A DNA stretch of 64,000 nucleotides from CAZBWP01 sp964630265. Lineage in GTDB: Bacteria; Pseudomonadota; Alphaproteobacteria; Rhodospirillales; Defluviicoccaceae. The DNA lies in the NCBI GenBank assembly GCA_964630265.1, contig CAZVRW010000011.1:7680-71679 (forward strand), in the 5' to 3' direction. A program made the position numbers and the translations under genes. The notes under the pieces are model-generated. The model ran no database searches and was not told where the DNA came from. It saw only the letters and a list, made by a program, of their open reading frames with translations. Shown in pieces: positions 14,984 through 22,686 of the stretch; position 1 is the stretch's first letter; every line of letters starts with the position of its first letter.

Positions 14984-17581
14984 ATGTCCAACACGACGCC
15001 GAAGGGCGCGCCGGAACCGCCCGCTGCTGCCGACCTCCAGGACCTGGTGGCCAGCACCGATACGGGTGGGCGCAATCCCGCGGGCATCACCAAGCGGATC
15101 CTTCTTGGTGTGGCGCTGGCGTGGTCGCTGTTCCAGTTGTGGATCGCCTCACCGCTGCCGTTCATGGTCGGCTTCGGGGTGCTCAACGATACCCAGTCGC
15201 GGTCGATCCACTTGGCGTTCGCCATCTTCCTCGCCTTCCTCGCCTATCCGGCGCTGAAGCGCTCGCCGCGTGGCCACGTGCCGATCCTGGATTGGGTGTT
15301 CGCCCTGGCTGGCGCGTTCTGCACCGGCTACATCTTTCTCTTCTACCGGGAACTGGCGCAACGCCCAGGCGCGCCGACGATGACCGACATCGTTGTCGCC
15401 TGTGTCGGCATGGTGCTGCTGCTCGAGGCGACGCGGCGGGCGCTCGGGCCGGCCCTGATGGTCCTCGCCATCATCTTCCTGTTCTATAGCTTCGCCGGAC
15501 CGCACATGCCCGACCTGATCGCCCACCAGGGTGTCTCGTTGCAGGGCGTGGTCAACCACCAGTGGATCACCACCGAGGGCGTTTTCGGGGTCGCGCTTGG
15601 CGTGTCCACCAGTTTCGTCTTCCTGTTCGTGCTGTTCGGCGCACTGCTGGATAAGGGCGGTGCCGGCCTGTATTTCATCCAGGTGGCGTTTTCCCTGCTC
15701 GGCCATCTGCGCGGCGGCCCGGCCAAGGCCGCCGTCGTGGCGTCGGGCATGACCGGCCTGATCAGCGGTTCCTCCATCGCCAACGTCGTCACCACCGGCA
15801 CCTTCACCATCCCCTTGATGCGCCGTGTCGGCTTCAGCGCCGAGAAGGCCGGCGCCGTCGAGGTGGCGTCCTCGGTCAACGGCCAGATCACCCCGCCGGT
15901 GATGGGCGCCGCCGCCTTCCTGATGGTGGAGTTCGTCGGCATCCCCTACACCGACGTCATCCGCCACGCCTTCCTGCCGGCGGTCATCTCCTACATCGCC
16001 CTTGTCTACATCGTCCATCTGGAGGCGATAAAGGCGAACATGCAGGGGTTGCCGAAGCCGGGCGCGCCGAAGCCGATCCTGGTCGCGTTGATGAACATGC
16101 TGCTCGGCTTCATCATCGTCGCCGGCATGGCGGCGGTGGTCTATTACGGCCTCGGCTGGACCAAGGACGTTCTCGGGGAGTTCGCCAGTTTCGCCATCGC
16201 GCTGCTGCTCCTCGCCGCCTATCTCGCGCTGCTCAAGTTCGGCTCCGGCTATCCGGAGCTGCATGAGGAGGATCCGCACGCCCCGATCCTCGAACTGCCG
16301 GAGTCGGGGCCGACGGTGAAGGTCGGGCTTCACTATCTGCTGCCCGTCGTCGTGCTGGTCTGGGCGCTGATGGTCGAGCGCCTGTCGCCCGGGCTCTCCG
16401 CCTTCTGGGCGGCGGTGCTGATGATCTTTATCCTCATCACCCAGCGGCCGATCGGCGCGTTCTTCCGCGGCGCGCGGCTTGCCGGCACCATCGCACGGGG
16501 CCTGGACGATCTGGTGGCCGGCCTGATCGAAGGGGCGCGCAACATGATCGGCATCGGTATCGCCACGGCGACGGCCGGTGTCATCGTCGGCAGCGTCACG
16601 CTCACCGGCATCGGCGCGGTGATGACCGATCTGGTCGAGGTGATCTCCGGCGGCAACATCATTCTGATGCTGCTGTTCACCGCCTTGATCAGCCTGGTGC
16701 TCGGCATGGGCTTGCCGACCACCGCCAACTACATCGTCGTCTCGGCGCTGATGGCGCCGGTGATCGTCGAACTCGGCTCGCAGACCGGGCTGCTGGTGCC
16801 GCTGATCGCCGTTCACATGTTCGTCTTCTATTTCGGCATCATGGCCGACGTGACGCCGCCCGTCGGCCTCGCCTCGTTCGCGGCCGCCGCGGTCTCCGGC
16901 GGCGATCCCATCCGCACCGGCTTCGTCGCCTTCTTCTACAGTCTGCGGACGGCGCTGCTGCCGTTCCTGTTCATCTTCAACACCAATCTGCTGCTTATCG
17001 ATGTGACGCCGCTGCAGGGCGCACTCACCTTCGTCGTCGCCACGGTCGCCATGTTGCTGTTCGCTGCGGCGTTGCAGGGCTACTTCCTGGTCAAGAGCCG
17101 CATCTGGGAGACCCTGCTCCTGATCCTCGTTGCGTTCTCGCTGTTCCGGCCCGGCTACTGGATGGACCAGATCGTTCCGCGGTTCGAGGACGTCCCCCCC
17201 GATCAGTTCCTCGAAGCGCTGGCCGAGGCGCCGCCTGGCGGCGAGATGCGGCTCCGTGTCCTCGGTGTCGACGACTTCGGGGATCCGCGCGAATTCGTGA
17301 CCCTGCTTGCGGTCCCGGAGGGTGAGACGGCCGAGGCCCGGCTGGACGCGGCCGGCCTCACCGTGATCGAGCGGGACGACGAGGTGATCATCGACGACGT
17401 GGCGTTCGGCAGCCCGGCGGCGCAGGCCGACCTGGACTGGGACCAGAAGATCCTCTATGCCCGCGTGCCGACCGGCCAGCCGGCCAAGGAACTGATCTTT
17501 ATCCCGGCGTTCGCGGTGCTTGGCCTTGTCGTCTTGTTGCAGCGGCGTCGCGGCAGGCTCGCCGCGGCCGCGGCCGGTTGA
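14984..17581 (+). CDS. TRAP transporter fused permease (4TM + 12TM), TAXI-associated
   Basis: Membrane part of the TRAP importer with the small (DctQ-like) and large (DctM-like) subunits fused, as usual for TAXI systems. The 865-residue protein has many hydrophobic segments; motifs seen are SGMTGLISGSSIANVVTTGT, ASSVNGQITPPVMGAAAF, GLPTTANYIVVSALMAP and FGIMADVTPPVGLASFAA in the large-subunit region. About residues 720-840 form a soluble C-terminal domain (DUF3394-like) followed by a last helix. The ATG at 14984, after GGGAAAGGG, is preferred over an in-frame ATG seven codons upstream. UspA follows 17 bases later. The substrate is unknown. Confidence 0.94.
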   Translation: MSNTTPKGAPEPPAAADLQDLVASTDTGGRNPAGITKRILLGVALAWSLFQLWIASPLPFMVGFGVLNDTQSRSIHLAFAIFLAFLAYPALKRSPRGHVPILDWVFALAGAFCTGYIFLFYRELAQRPGAPTMTDIVVACVGMVLLLEATRRALGPALMVLAIIFLFYSFAGPHMPDLIAHQGVSLQGVVNHQWITTEGVFGVALGVSTSFVFLFVLFGALLDKGGAGLYFIQVAFSLLGHLRGGPAKAAVVASGMTGLISGSSIANVVTTGTFTIPLMRRVGFSAEKAGAVEVASSVNGQITPPVMGAAAFLMVEFVGIPYTDVIRHAFLPAVISYIALVYIVHLEAIKANMQGLPKPGAPKPILVALMNMLLGFIIVAGMAAVVYYGLGWTKDVLGEFASFAIALLLLAAYLALLKFGSGYPELHEEDPHAPILELPESGPTVKVGLHYLLPVVVLVWALMVERLSPGLSAFWAAVLMIFILITQRPIGAFFRGARLAGTIARGLDDLVAGLIEGARNMIGIGIATATAGVIVGSVTLTGIGAVMTDLVEVISGGNIILMLLFTALISLVLGMGLPTTANYIVVSALMAPVIVELGSQTGLLVPLIAVHMFVFYFGIMADVTPPVGLASFAAAAVSGGDPIRTGFVAFFYSLRTALLPFLFIFNTNLLLIDVTPLQGALTFVVATVAMLLFAAALQGYFLVKSRIWETLLLILVAFSLFRPGYWMDQIVPRFEDVPPDQFLEALAEAPPGGEMRLRVLGVDDFGDPREFVTLLAVPEGETAEARLDAAGLTVIERDDEVIIDDVAFGSPAAQADLDWDQKILYARVPTGQPAKELIFIPAFAVLGLVVLLQRRRGRLAAAAAG

Positions 17582-17598
17582 GCCGGAGGGCGCGCGCC

Positions 17599-18027
17599 AT
17601 GTTCAAGGACATCCTCATTCCCGTCGACCTGGGGCAGGCGGCATCATGGGTAAAAGCGCTGCCGTTCGCCGTCGATCTCGCGCGCCACTATGGCGCCCGC
17701 CTGCACGTGATGACGGTGATCCCCGACTACGGTTTCCACTATGTCGCCCAGTTCTTCCCGGAGGGGTACGAGGACAAGCTGCTGAGCCAGGCGGACAGCG
17801 ACTTGCACGCGCTGGTCGAGAAGCACGTGCCGCCGGAGATCGCGGTGCAGCACATCATCGCCCACGGCAGCATCTATCGCGAAATCGTCGACGCCGCCGC
17901 GCGCATCAAGGCCGACGTCATCATCATGGCCTCGCACACGCCCGAGCTGTCCGATGTGATCATCGGCCCCAACGCCGAGCGCGTCCTGCGCTCCTTCGGC
18001 CGATCCGTTTGCATTGTCCGTGATTGA
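17599..18027 (+). CDS. Universal stress protein (UspA family)
   Basis: A 142-residue single-domain UspA protein (MFKDILIPVDLG ... SFGRSVCIVRD) directly after the TRAP permease gene. In TRAP operons such proteins (for example TeaD) bind ATP and modulate uptake, which is the likely role here. The usual C-terminal nucleotide loop GxxGx9G(S/T) is not intact: the region reads ASHTPELSDVIIGPNAERV, lacking the first two glycines, so ATP binding is uncertain. The ATG at 17599 follows GGAGGG; a TTG at 17578 overlapping the permease stop is an alternative. Acyl-CoA dehydrogenase follows 21 bases downstream, suggesting one transcript. Confidence 0.9.
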   Translation: MFKDILIPVDLGQAASWVKALPFAVDLARHYGARLHVMTVIPDYGFHYVAQFFPEGYEDKLLSQADSDLHALVEKHVPPEIAVQHIIAHGSIYREIVDAAARIKADVIIMASHTPELSDVIIGPNAERVLRSFGRSVCIVRD

Positions 18028-18048
18028 ACCGCGTACCGAGGCACCCGC

Positions 18049-19185
18049 ATGATCTTCACCGAGGAACAGACCATGATCCGCGACATGGCGCGGACGTTCG
18101 CCGAGCAGGAGTTGGCGCCCCATGCCGCCGAATGGAGCCGCGCATGCACCTTTCCGGCCGCGGCGATCCGGGAGATGGGGGCGCTCGGCCTGCTGGGCAT
18201 GGTGGTGCCGCCCGAGTGGGATGGCGTCGGCGCCGACCACGTCTCTTACGCCTTGGCGCTGGAGGAGATCGCCGCCGGTGACGGTGCCTGCTCGACGATC
18301 ATGAGCGTCCACAACTCCGTCGCCTGCATGCCGATCCTCAAGTTCGGCACCGATGCGCAAAAGGAGCGGTTCCTGAGACCCATGGCCCGCGGCGAGTTGC
18401 TCGGTGCCTTCTGCCTCACCGAGCCGCAGGCGGGGTCGGACGCCGCCGATCTGCGGGCCCGCGCCGTCCGCGATGGCGACGCCTACGTGCTGAACGGCGT
18501 CAAGCAGTTCATCACCTCCGGCAAGAACGGCCACATCGCCATCGTCTTCGCGGTCACCGATCCGGCCGCCGGCAAGCACGGGATCAGTGCCTTCATCGTC
18601 CCCACCGACACGCCCGGCTACGAGGTCGCGCGCATCGAGGAGAAGATGGGGCAGCACGCCTCCGACACGGCGCAGATCGTGTTCAACGACATGCGGCTCC
18701 CGGAGGACCTCCGGCTCGGGCGCGAGGGCGAAGGTTATCGCATCGCGCTCAGCAACCTGGAGGGCGGGCGCATCGGCATCGCCGCGCAGTCGGTCGGCAT
18801 GGCCCGCGCCGCCTTCGATGTCGCCCGCGGCTACGCCCGCGACCGCGTCACCTTCGGCAAGGCCATCATCCAGCACCAGGCGGTCGCCTTCCGCCTTGCC
18901 GACATGGCGACGCAGATCGACGCGGCGCGGCTGATGGTGCACCGCGCCGCAGTGCTGCGCGACGCCGGCCGGCCCTGCCTGAAGGAGGCGTCCATGGCCA
19001 AGCTGTTCGCCTCGGAGATGGCCGAGACGGTCTGCTCGGCGGCGATCCAGATCCTCGGCGGCTACGGCTATCTCAGTGACTTCCCGGTGGAGCGCATCTA
19101 TCGGGACGTCCGCGTCGCGCAGATCTACGAAGGCACGTCTGACGTGCAGCGCATCGTCATCAGCCGCGCCGTCGCCGGCGAGTAG
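18049..19185 (+). CDS. Acyl-CoA dehydrogenase
   Basis: FAD enzyme oxidising acyl-CoA to 2-enoyl-CoA and passing electrons to ETF. The 378-residue protein follows the family plan: N-terminal helices (MIFTEEQTMIRDMARTFAEQ), the flavin/substrate strand AFCLTEPQAGSDAADLRA, the beta-domain with VLNGVKQFITSGKNGHIA, and the C-terminal helices with RDRVTFGKAIIQHQAVAF and QILGGYGYLSDFPVERIYRD. The general base Glu is in IYEGTSDVQR near residue 361, the position used by short- and medium-chain enzymes. Chain-length preference (butyryl-, isobutyryl- or short branched) cannot be decided. It is the last gene of the transporter cluster. Confidence 0.93.
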   Translation: MIFTEEQTMIRDMARTFAEQELAPHAAEWSRACTFPAAAIREMGALGLLGMVVPPEWDGVGADHVSYALALEEIAAGDGACSTIMSVHNSVACMPILKFGTDAQKERFLRPMARGELLGAFCLTEPQAGSDAADLRARAVRDGDAYVLNGVKQFITSGKNGHIAIVFAVTDPAAGKHGISAFIVPTDTPGYEVARIEEKMGQHASDTAQIVFNDMRLPEDLRLGREGEGYRIALSNLEGGRIGIAAQSVGMARAAFDVARGYARDRVTFGKAIIQHQAVAFRLADMATQIDAARLMVHRAAVLRDAGRPCLKEASMAKLFASEMAETVCSAAIQILGGYGYLSDFPVERIYRDVRVAQIYEGTSDVQRIVISRAVAGE

Positions 19186-19330
19186 CGGCAGCGAAGCCTG
19201 AGGCGAGAGCGGGAGCCTCGGGGCCACAGCGTCGGATGAAATTCAAATGAAATCGGCTGCCGGCGGTTTGCACCGGCTCCGGTCCAACCCATAACTTGGC
19301 CATCGATGATTCGCCAAGTGGGAGACAGTC

Positions 19331-20155
19331 GTGCCCATATACGTTGATCGACATGACCTGCGCGGCATGACCGCGGCCGATGTCGCGGAAGCGCATCGCA
19401 AGGACCTCGAGTTGCAGGATGCGTACGGTGTCCGCTTTCTGACGTACTGGTTCGACGATAAGCGCGGCAGCGGTTTCTGCCTGATCGAGGCCCCTGACAT
19501 CGAAACGGCGAAGCGCGTGCATCACGAGGCCCACGGTGGTGAGATGATCGACGTGATCTCCGTCGATCTGTCGGCCGTCGAAGCGTTTCTCGGCCGCGTG
19601 AGCGATCCGGCACCGGCAGCCGGTGAAATAAGTCCGGCGGTCGACTCAGCGTTTCGGGCGGTGATGTTCACCGACATCGTCGACTCGACCGGGATGACCG
19701 CCCGGCTCGGGGACGTGCGGGCGGTGGAGATGGTGCGGGCGCACGACGCGATGGTCAGGCGAGCCATCAAAGTCCATGTCGGCCGCGAGGTGAAGCACAC
19801 CGGAGACGGCATCATGGCCGCGTTCGACGATGCCGGCGCGGCGGTGACGGCGGCCTGCGACATCCAACAGAGCTTGGCCACCTTCAACCTGTCCAGTGCC
19901 GAGCCGCTCCACGTCCGCATCGGCATTCATGCCGGTGAGCCGGTCGAGGACAGCAACGACCTGTTCGGCGGGACCGTCCAGTTGGCGGCGCGCATCTGCC
20001 AGGATGCGGAGGCAGGGGCCATCGTCATCTCGCACGCCGTCCGGCAAGGTCTCGCTGATGCGCGCGATCTCATCGAACTCGGCCCGCGCGCCTTCAAGGG
20101 CTTCCAGACTCCCGTCGACACCTACGAGGTGGTTTGGCGAGCGTCGTCCGCATAG
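19331..20155 (+). CDS. DUF4242-like domain fused to class III adenylate/guanylate cyclase
   Basis: A 274-residue soluble protein with two domains. Residues 1-90 (MPIYVDRHDLRGMTAADVAEAHRKD ... TAKRVHHEAHGG in part) resemble the small SCO4226/DUF4242 nickel-binding-like family. Residues about 108-270 are a class III nucleotide cyclase: metal Asp residues in FTDIVDSTGMT and GDGIMAAFD, IGIHAGEP, and NDLFGGTVQLAARIC. At the place of the usual transition-state Asn (VNxAAR) there is Gln (VQLAAR), a variant also seen in other bacterial cyclases. GTG at 19331 is taken as start, with GGAGACAG upstream. The gene stands alone. cAMP versus cGMP, and the role of the N-terminal domain, are unknown. Confidence 0.85.
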   Translation: MPIYVDRHDLRGMTAADVAEAHRKDLELQDAYGVRFLTYWFDDKRGSGFCLIEAPDIETAKRVHHEAHGGEMIDVISVDLSAVEAFLGRVSDPAPAAGEISPAVDSAFRAVMFTDIVDSTGMTARLGDVRAVEMVRAHDAMVRRAIKVHVGREVKHTGDGIMAAFDDAGAAVTAACDIQQSLATFNLSSAEPLHVRIGIHAGEPVEDSNDLFGGTVQLAARICQDAEAGAIVISHAVRQGLADARDLIELGPRAFKGFQTPVDTYEVVWRASSA

Positions 20156-20216
20156 TCGGCGATCGGCGGCGGGCTTGGGTTCGCGGGGGAGACGGTGGGC
20201 TGACGGGGTGCGGTGT

Positions 20217-20244
20217 GACGGGGGCCGGCGAGCCGGCCCCCGTC
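20217..20244. terminator. 28-base perfect palindrome between convergent genes
   Basis: Two 13-base arms (beginning GACGGGGGCCGGC) separated by a 2-base GA centre form a very stable GC hairpin between the convergent cyclase (ends 20155) and phosphatase (ends 20272). There is no T run on either strand, so it may act as a bidirectional terminator or 3'-end stabiliser rather than a classical intrinsic terminator. Confidence 0.6.
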
Positions 20245-20271
20245 TATCCCGTTCGTCGGAACGCGTCGACC

Positions 20272-21804
20272 TTACGCGGCGCGCTTGCTGGTCCGCCGAC
20301 GCCGGGCGGCGGCGAGCAGCGGCACCAAGCCGGTCGCCAGCACGGCGAGGCTGGTCGGCACCGGCACGGCGTTGGGCGACGCCAGCGCCGCGGCCATCAC
20401 ATTGAACACCGATGTGTTCTCGATGTAGCTGCCGTCGTTGAAGGCCAGGATCTCGGTCAGGCCAAAGTCCTCGCCGACCACGTAGTCGAAGAGCATTTCC
20501 GAGCCCGCACCCTTGGCGAACATCAGCGTGTTCTCGTTGGTGTGGGTGCCATAGTGCCACAAAACGCCGGGCAGTTCGCCCTGGCCGTTGTTCTGGATCG
20601 GCTGGAACGCGATGGTGTCGGACTCGGGGCCCATCGGCATGCCGTTGCCGTGATCGGTGAGGACGAGCAGCAGCGTTTCATCCCAGCTGCTGTTCGCCTC
20701 CACCCAGTCGATGACGGTCTCGACAGAATTGTTGAAGTCGATGGACTCTTCGATTTGCCGCGCCGTGTTGTTGGCGTGGGCCGCCCAGTCGACGGCGCCG
20801 CCCTCCACGTGGAGGTACATGCCGTCCTCGTCCTGGCCGAGGATGTTGAGCGCCGCCTGGGTCATGGTGTTGAGCGTCGGCACCGTCGGGATGTAGGCGA
20901 CGCCGCTCGGCAGTGAGGGGTCCGCGCCCATCTCGACGACGTCGTCGGGGCGGCTGTACTGCAGGGTGTTGGCCACCTCGGGCACGCCGAAGACCTTGCC
21001 GGTTGGCACGTTGTTGCCGGCGGCGATGTCGTCGAAGTCTTCCTTCTTCGTAATCAGCGTGTAGTCGGTTTCGCCGTTGACGACCCGGGTCCAGTCTTCT
21101 TCGGAGATGTATTGATAGTTATTTTGCGCCTCGGCGCGCGGTTTGCCGCTGTTGTCGTACTCCGGATTCCCCGCGCCCATCCAGACGTCGAGGATCCCGT
21201 CATCCAGCATCTGTTGCGAGATCTCGTGATAGTTGTTGCGGTTGATGTTCTGGGCGCCGCCCAGCGTCGCCGGCGTGGCGTGGCTGAACGGCACGCTGGA
21301 AATCGAACCGGTGGCGCGGCCCTTATCCTTGGCAGCATGCACGATGGTCGGCAGCGGGTTGCCGAAATCGTCGAAGTTGATGGCGTTGTTATAGGTCTTC
21401 TGGCCGGTCGCCAGCGCCGAGCCGGCGGCGGCGGAGTCGGTGTAGTCTTCCTTGATGTACTCGTAGCCGCCGAAGTGATTGTCGTTCCCCGTCGGCGTTG
21501 TGTCCCACGCCTTCGCCGGATCGTAGCTGACCTGCGGAATGCCGCTGCCGGTCGGACTGTTCGACGTGTTCAGGGGATACGTGGTCATGCCCAGCTTCAC
21601 CGGGAACGAGTAAAAGGGCTGCTGCTCCTTCTCGCCGTACTCCCAGTAGCTCATCATGTCCCAGCAGCCCCAGCTACAGCCGTCGCTTACCATGATGAAG
21701 ACGTTCTTGGCGTGGTCGGCGGCGCTGGCGGGAGCCGTCATTGCCAGGGATGCGGCGGCCGCGGCGCCCAGGACCAGCGTCGAAGCGATGGTCGCGTATT
21801 TCAT
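20272..21804 (-). CDS. Secreted alkaline phosphatase with PEP-CTERM-like C-terminus
   Basis: A 510-residue precursor with a signal peptide (MKYATIASTLVLGAAAAASL, cleavage after ASA) and an alkaline phosphatase-superfamily core: NVFIMVSDGCSWG for the first metal site, TDSAAAGSALATGQKTYNN with the nucleophile Ser (about residue 122), EGGAVDWAAHANN, and LVLTDHGNGMP with WHYGTHTNEN for further metal ligands. The C-terminus VPVPTSLAVLATGLVPLL followed by four Arg is the pattern of PEP-CTERM/VPxPA sorting signals processed by exosortases. No exosortase gene is in the window. AGGAG precedes the ATG at 21804. Monocistronic. Substrate is phosphomonoester by family; phosphate-starvation control is plausible but no Pho box was confirmed. 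Confidence 0.9.
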   Translation of the reverse strand: MKYATIASTLVLGAAAAASLAMTAPASAADHAKNVFIMVSDGCSWGCWDMMSYWEYGEKEQQPFYSFPVKLGMTTYPLNTSNSPTGSGIPQVSYDPAKAWDTTPTGNDNHFGGYEYIKEDYTDSAAAGSALATGQKTYNNAINFDDFGNPLPTIVHAAKDKGRATGSISSVPFSHATPATLGGAQNINRNNYHEISQQMLDDGILDVWMGAGNPEYDNSGKPRAEAQNNYQYISEEDWTRVVNGETDYTLITKKEDFDDIAAGNNVPTGKVFGVPEVANTLQYSRPDDVVEMGADPSLPSGVAYIPTVPTLNTMTQAALNILGQDEDGMYLHVEGGAVDWAAHANNTARQIEESIDFNNSVETVIDWVEANSSWDETLLLVLTDHGNGMPMGPESDTIAFQPIQNNGQGELPGVLWHYGTHTNENTLMFAKGAGSEMLFDYVVGEDFGLTEILAFNDGSYIENTSVFNVMAAALASPNAVPVPTSLAVLATGLVPLLAAARRRRTSKRAA

Positions 21805-22217
21805 GAAAGGCACTCCTACCCTCGTGTTGTTAAAGCAGAAAAAGACAGACGGGTCAGACCAAATCGGTGTCTTGGTCCTCGAGTCTGACCCGGCGAGGAC
21901 CACGGGTCGGAGTCCCCAGTTGCTTGGCGTCTCACTCCCCCTGATACTCGCGTCCTAGGTACACCTTTCGGGTTACAAATGAATGACAGGTTGAATAAAA
22001 ACTTGAGAAAGTTTTTTGAATTGGAGTGCCCGCTGTGACCATTGATTTTGAACTGAATTCTATTCTTCAACACCAGCTTCGATGAGGCTTGCTTGCATTT
22101 ATGTATGGATCAAAACTTATTAGTGTACAAATAAAAAATGTGGAAATGGCCGAAGCTCTGTTGTCTCCCCCCCTGCCCCGGTCGTAGCAGCCGTTGGATC
22201 GATTTTCGCCTTGGAGG

Positions 22218-22232
22218 TTAACCCACGCTTAA
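22218..22232 (+). promoter_or_regulatory. CtrA-like box TTAA-N7-TTAA
   Basis: TTAA at 22218-22221 and TTAA at 22229-22232 with a 7-base spacer match the alphaproteobacterial CtrA consensus core. It is just upstream of a plus-strand terminator, so it could control a short RNA, or it may be chance. No experimental support. Confidence 0.3.
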
Positions 22233-22258
22233 TTTTTCGCCGGTAGATTTGGGGCCAT
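22229..22258 (-). CDS. Possible 9-codon leader ORF with strong Shine-Dalgarno
   Basis: On the minus strand GGGAGGAGG stands six bases before ATG at 22258, which opens the tiny frame MAPNLPAKN ending in TAA at 22229. The ribosome-binding site is the best in this intergenic region, but nine codons are too few for statistical support. On the plus strand the same bases form a CCTCCTCCC motif, which in alphaproteobacterial small RNAs acts as an anti-Shine-Dalgarno loop, so the signal may belong to an RNA on the other strand. Confidence 0.25.
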   Translation of the reverse strand: MAPNLPAKN

Positions 22259-22284
22259 CACGTTCCTCCTCCCTCGAAACTTGG

Positions 22285-22310
22285 GCCGGTTCACGTACCG
22301 GCTCTTTTTT
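22285..22310 (+). terminator. Intrinsic terminator on the plus strand
   Basis: Perfect 6-base arms GCCGGT and ACCGGC around a TCACGT loop are followed by TCTTTTTT. No plus-strand protein gene ends here, so it points to a short upstream transcript such as a small RNA starting near 22230. It does not serve ccoS, which is on the minus strand, where no U run follows. Confidence 0.7.
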
Positions 22311-22437
22311 CGCGCGGATCGCGGACCAGCCTGGATGACGCCGGGACACCGACCCTCGGCAGCCGCTGGGATGGGGAAAATACAGAACAAAAGCGGCGCG
22401 AATCGCCACCGAATGGTTAAGGAACATTAACCGAACC

Positions 22438-22686
22438 CTAACCGCGCGACGTCGGGCCCTCGGAGTCGTCGGTCCGGCCGTCGTTTCCCGTGGCGTCCGT
22501 GGGCCGCTCCGCCGGCGCTTCTTCCGAGAGGTCGGCCCGCGGCGCCGCATCGTCGTCGAACAGGATGCGGTGGGCGGCGCCGTCGAGGTCGTCGAACTGC
22601 CCCGTCTTCATCGCCCAGAGGAAGGCCACGAGGCCGAGCAGGCCGAGAAACAGCGCGGCGGGGATGAGGTAAAGGAGCACCGTCAT
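22438..22686 (-). CDS. ccoS: cbb3-type cytochrome oxidase assembly protein CcoS
   Basis: Small membrane protein required for maturation of cbb3 oxidase (heme and copper incorporation into CcoN). The 82-residue protein has one N-terminal helix (LLYLIPAALFLGLLGLVAFL) followed by the signature WAMKTGQFDDLDGAAHRIL, then an acidic, disordered tail that is longer than in many homologues. The ATG overlaps the ccoI stop as ATGA, and the gene is the last of the ccoGHIS unit. Confidence 0.95.
   Translation of the reverse strand: MTVLLYLIPAALFLGLLGLVAFLWAMKTGQFDDLDGAAHRILFDDDAAPRADLSEEAPAERPTDATGNDGRTDDSEGPTSRG

Larger units (their letters stand above)
21805..22437. other. 633-base intergenic region, AT-rich in the middle
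   Basis: Lies upstream of the phosphatase gene and downstream of ccoS. The stretch 21960-22150 is markedly AT-richer than its surroundings and probably contains the phosphatase promoter, although no hexamer pair stands out. The stretch 22210-22310 holds a CtrA-like box, a strong Shine-Dalgarno-like sequence on the minus strand and an intrinsic terminator on the plus strand, listed separately. An inverted repeat GGTTAA-6-TTAACC is at 22415-22432. No protein gene of ordinary size was recognised. Confidence 0.7.

Noticed and set aside
14222..15257. Several long frames crossing the N gap at 14697-14796
   Set aside because: A 13-bp array has no stop in any frame and N codons extend frames artificially; none resembles a protein family.
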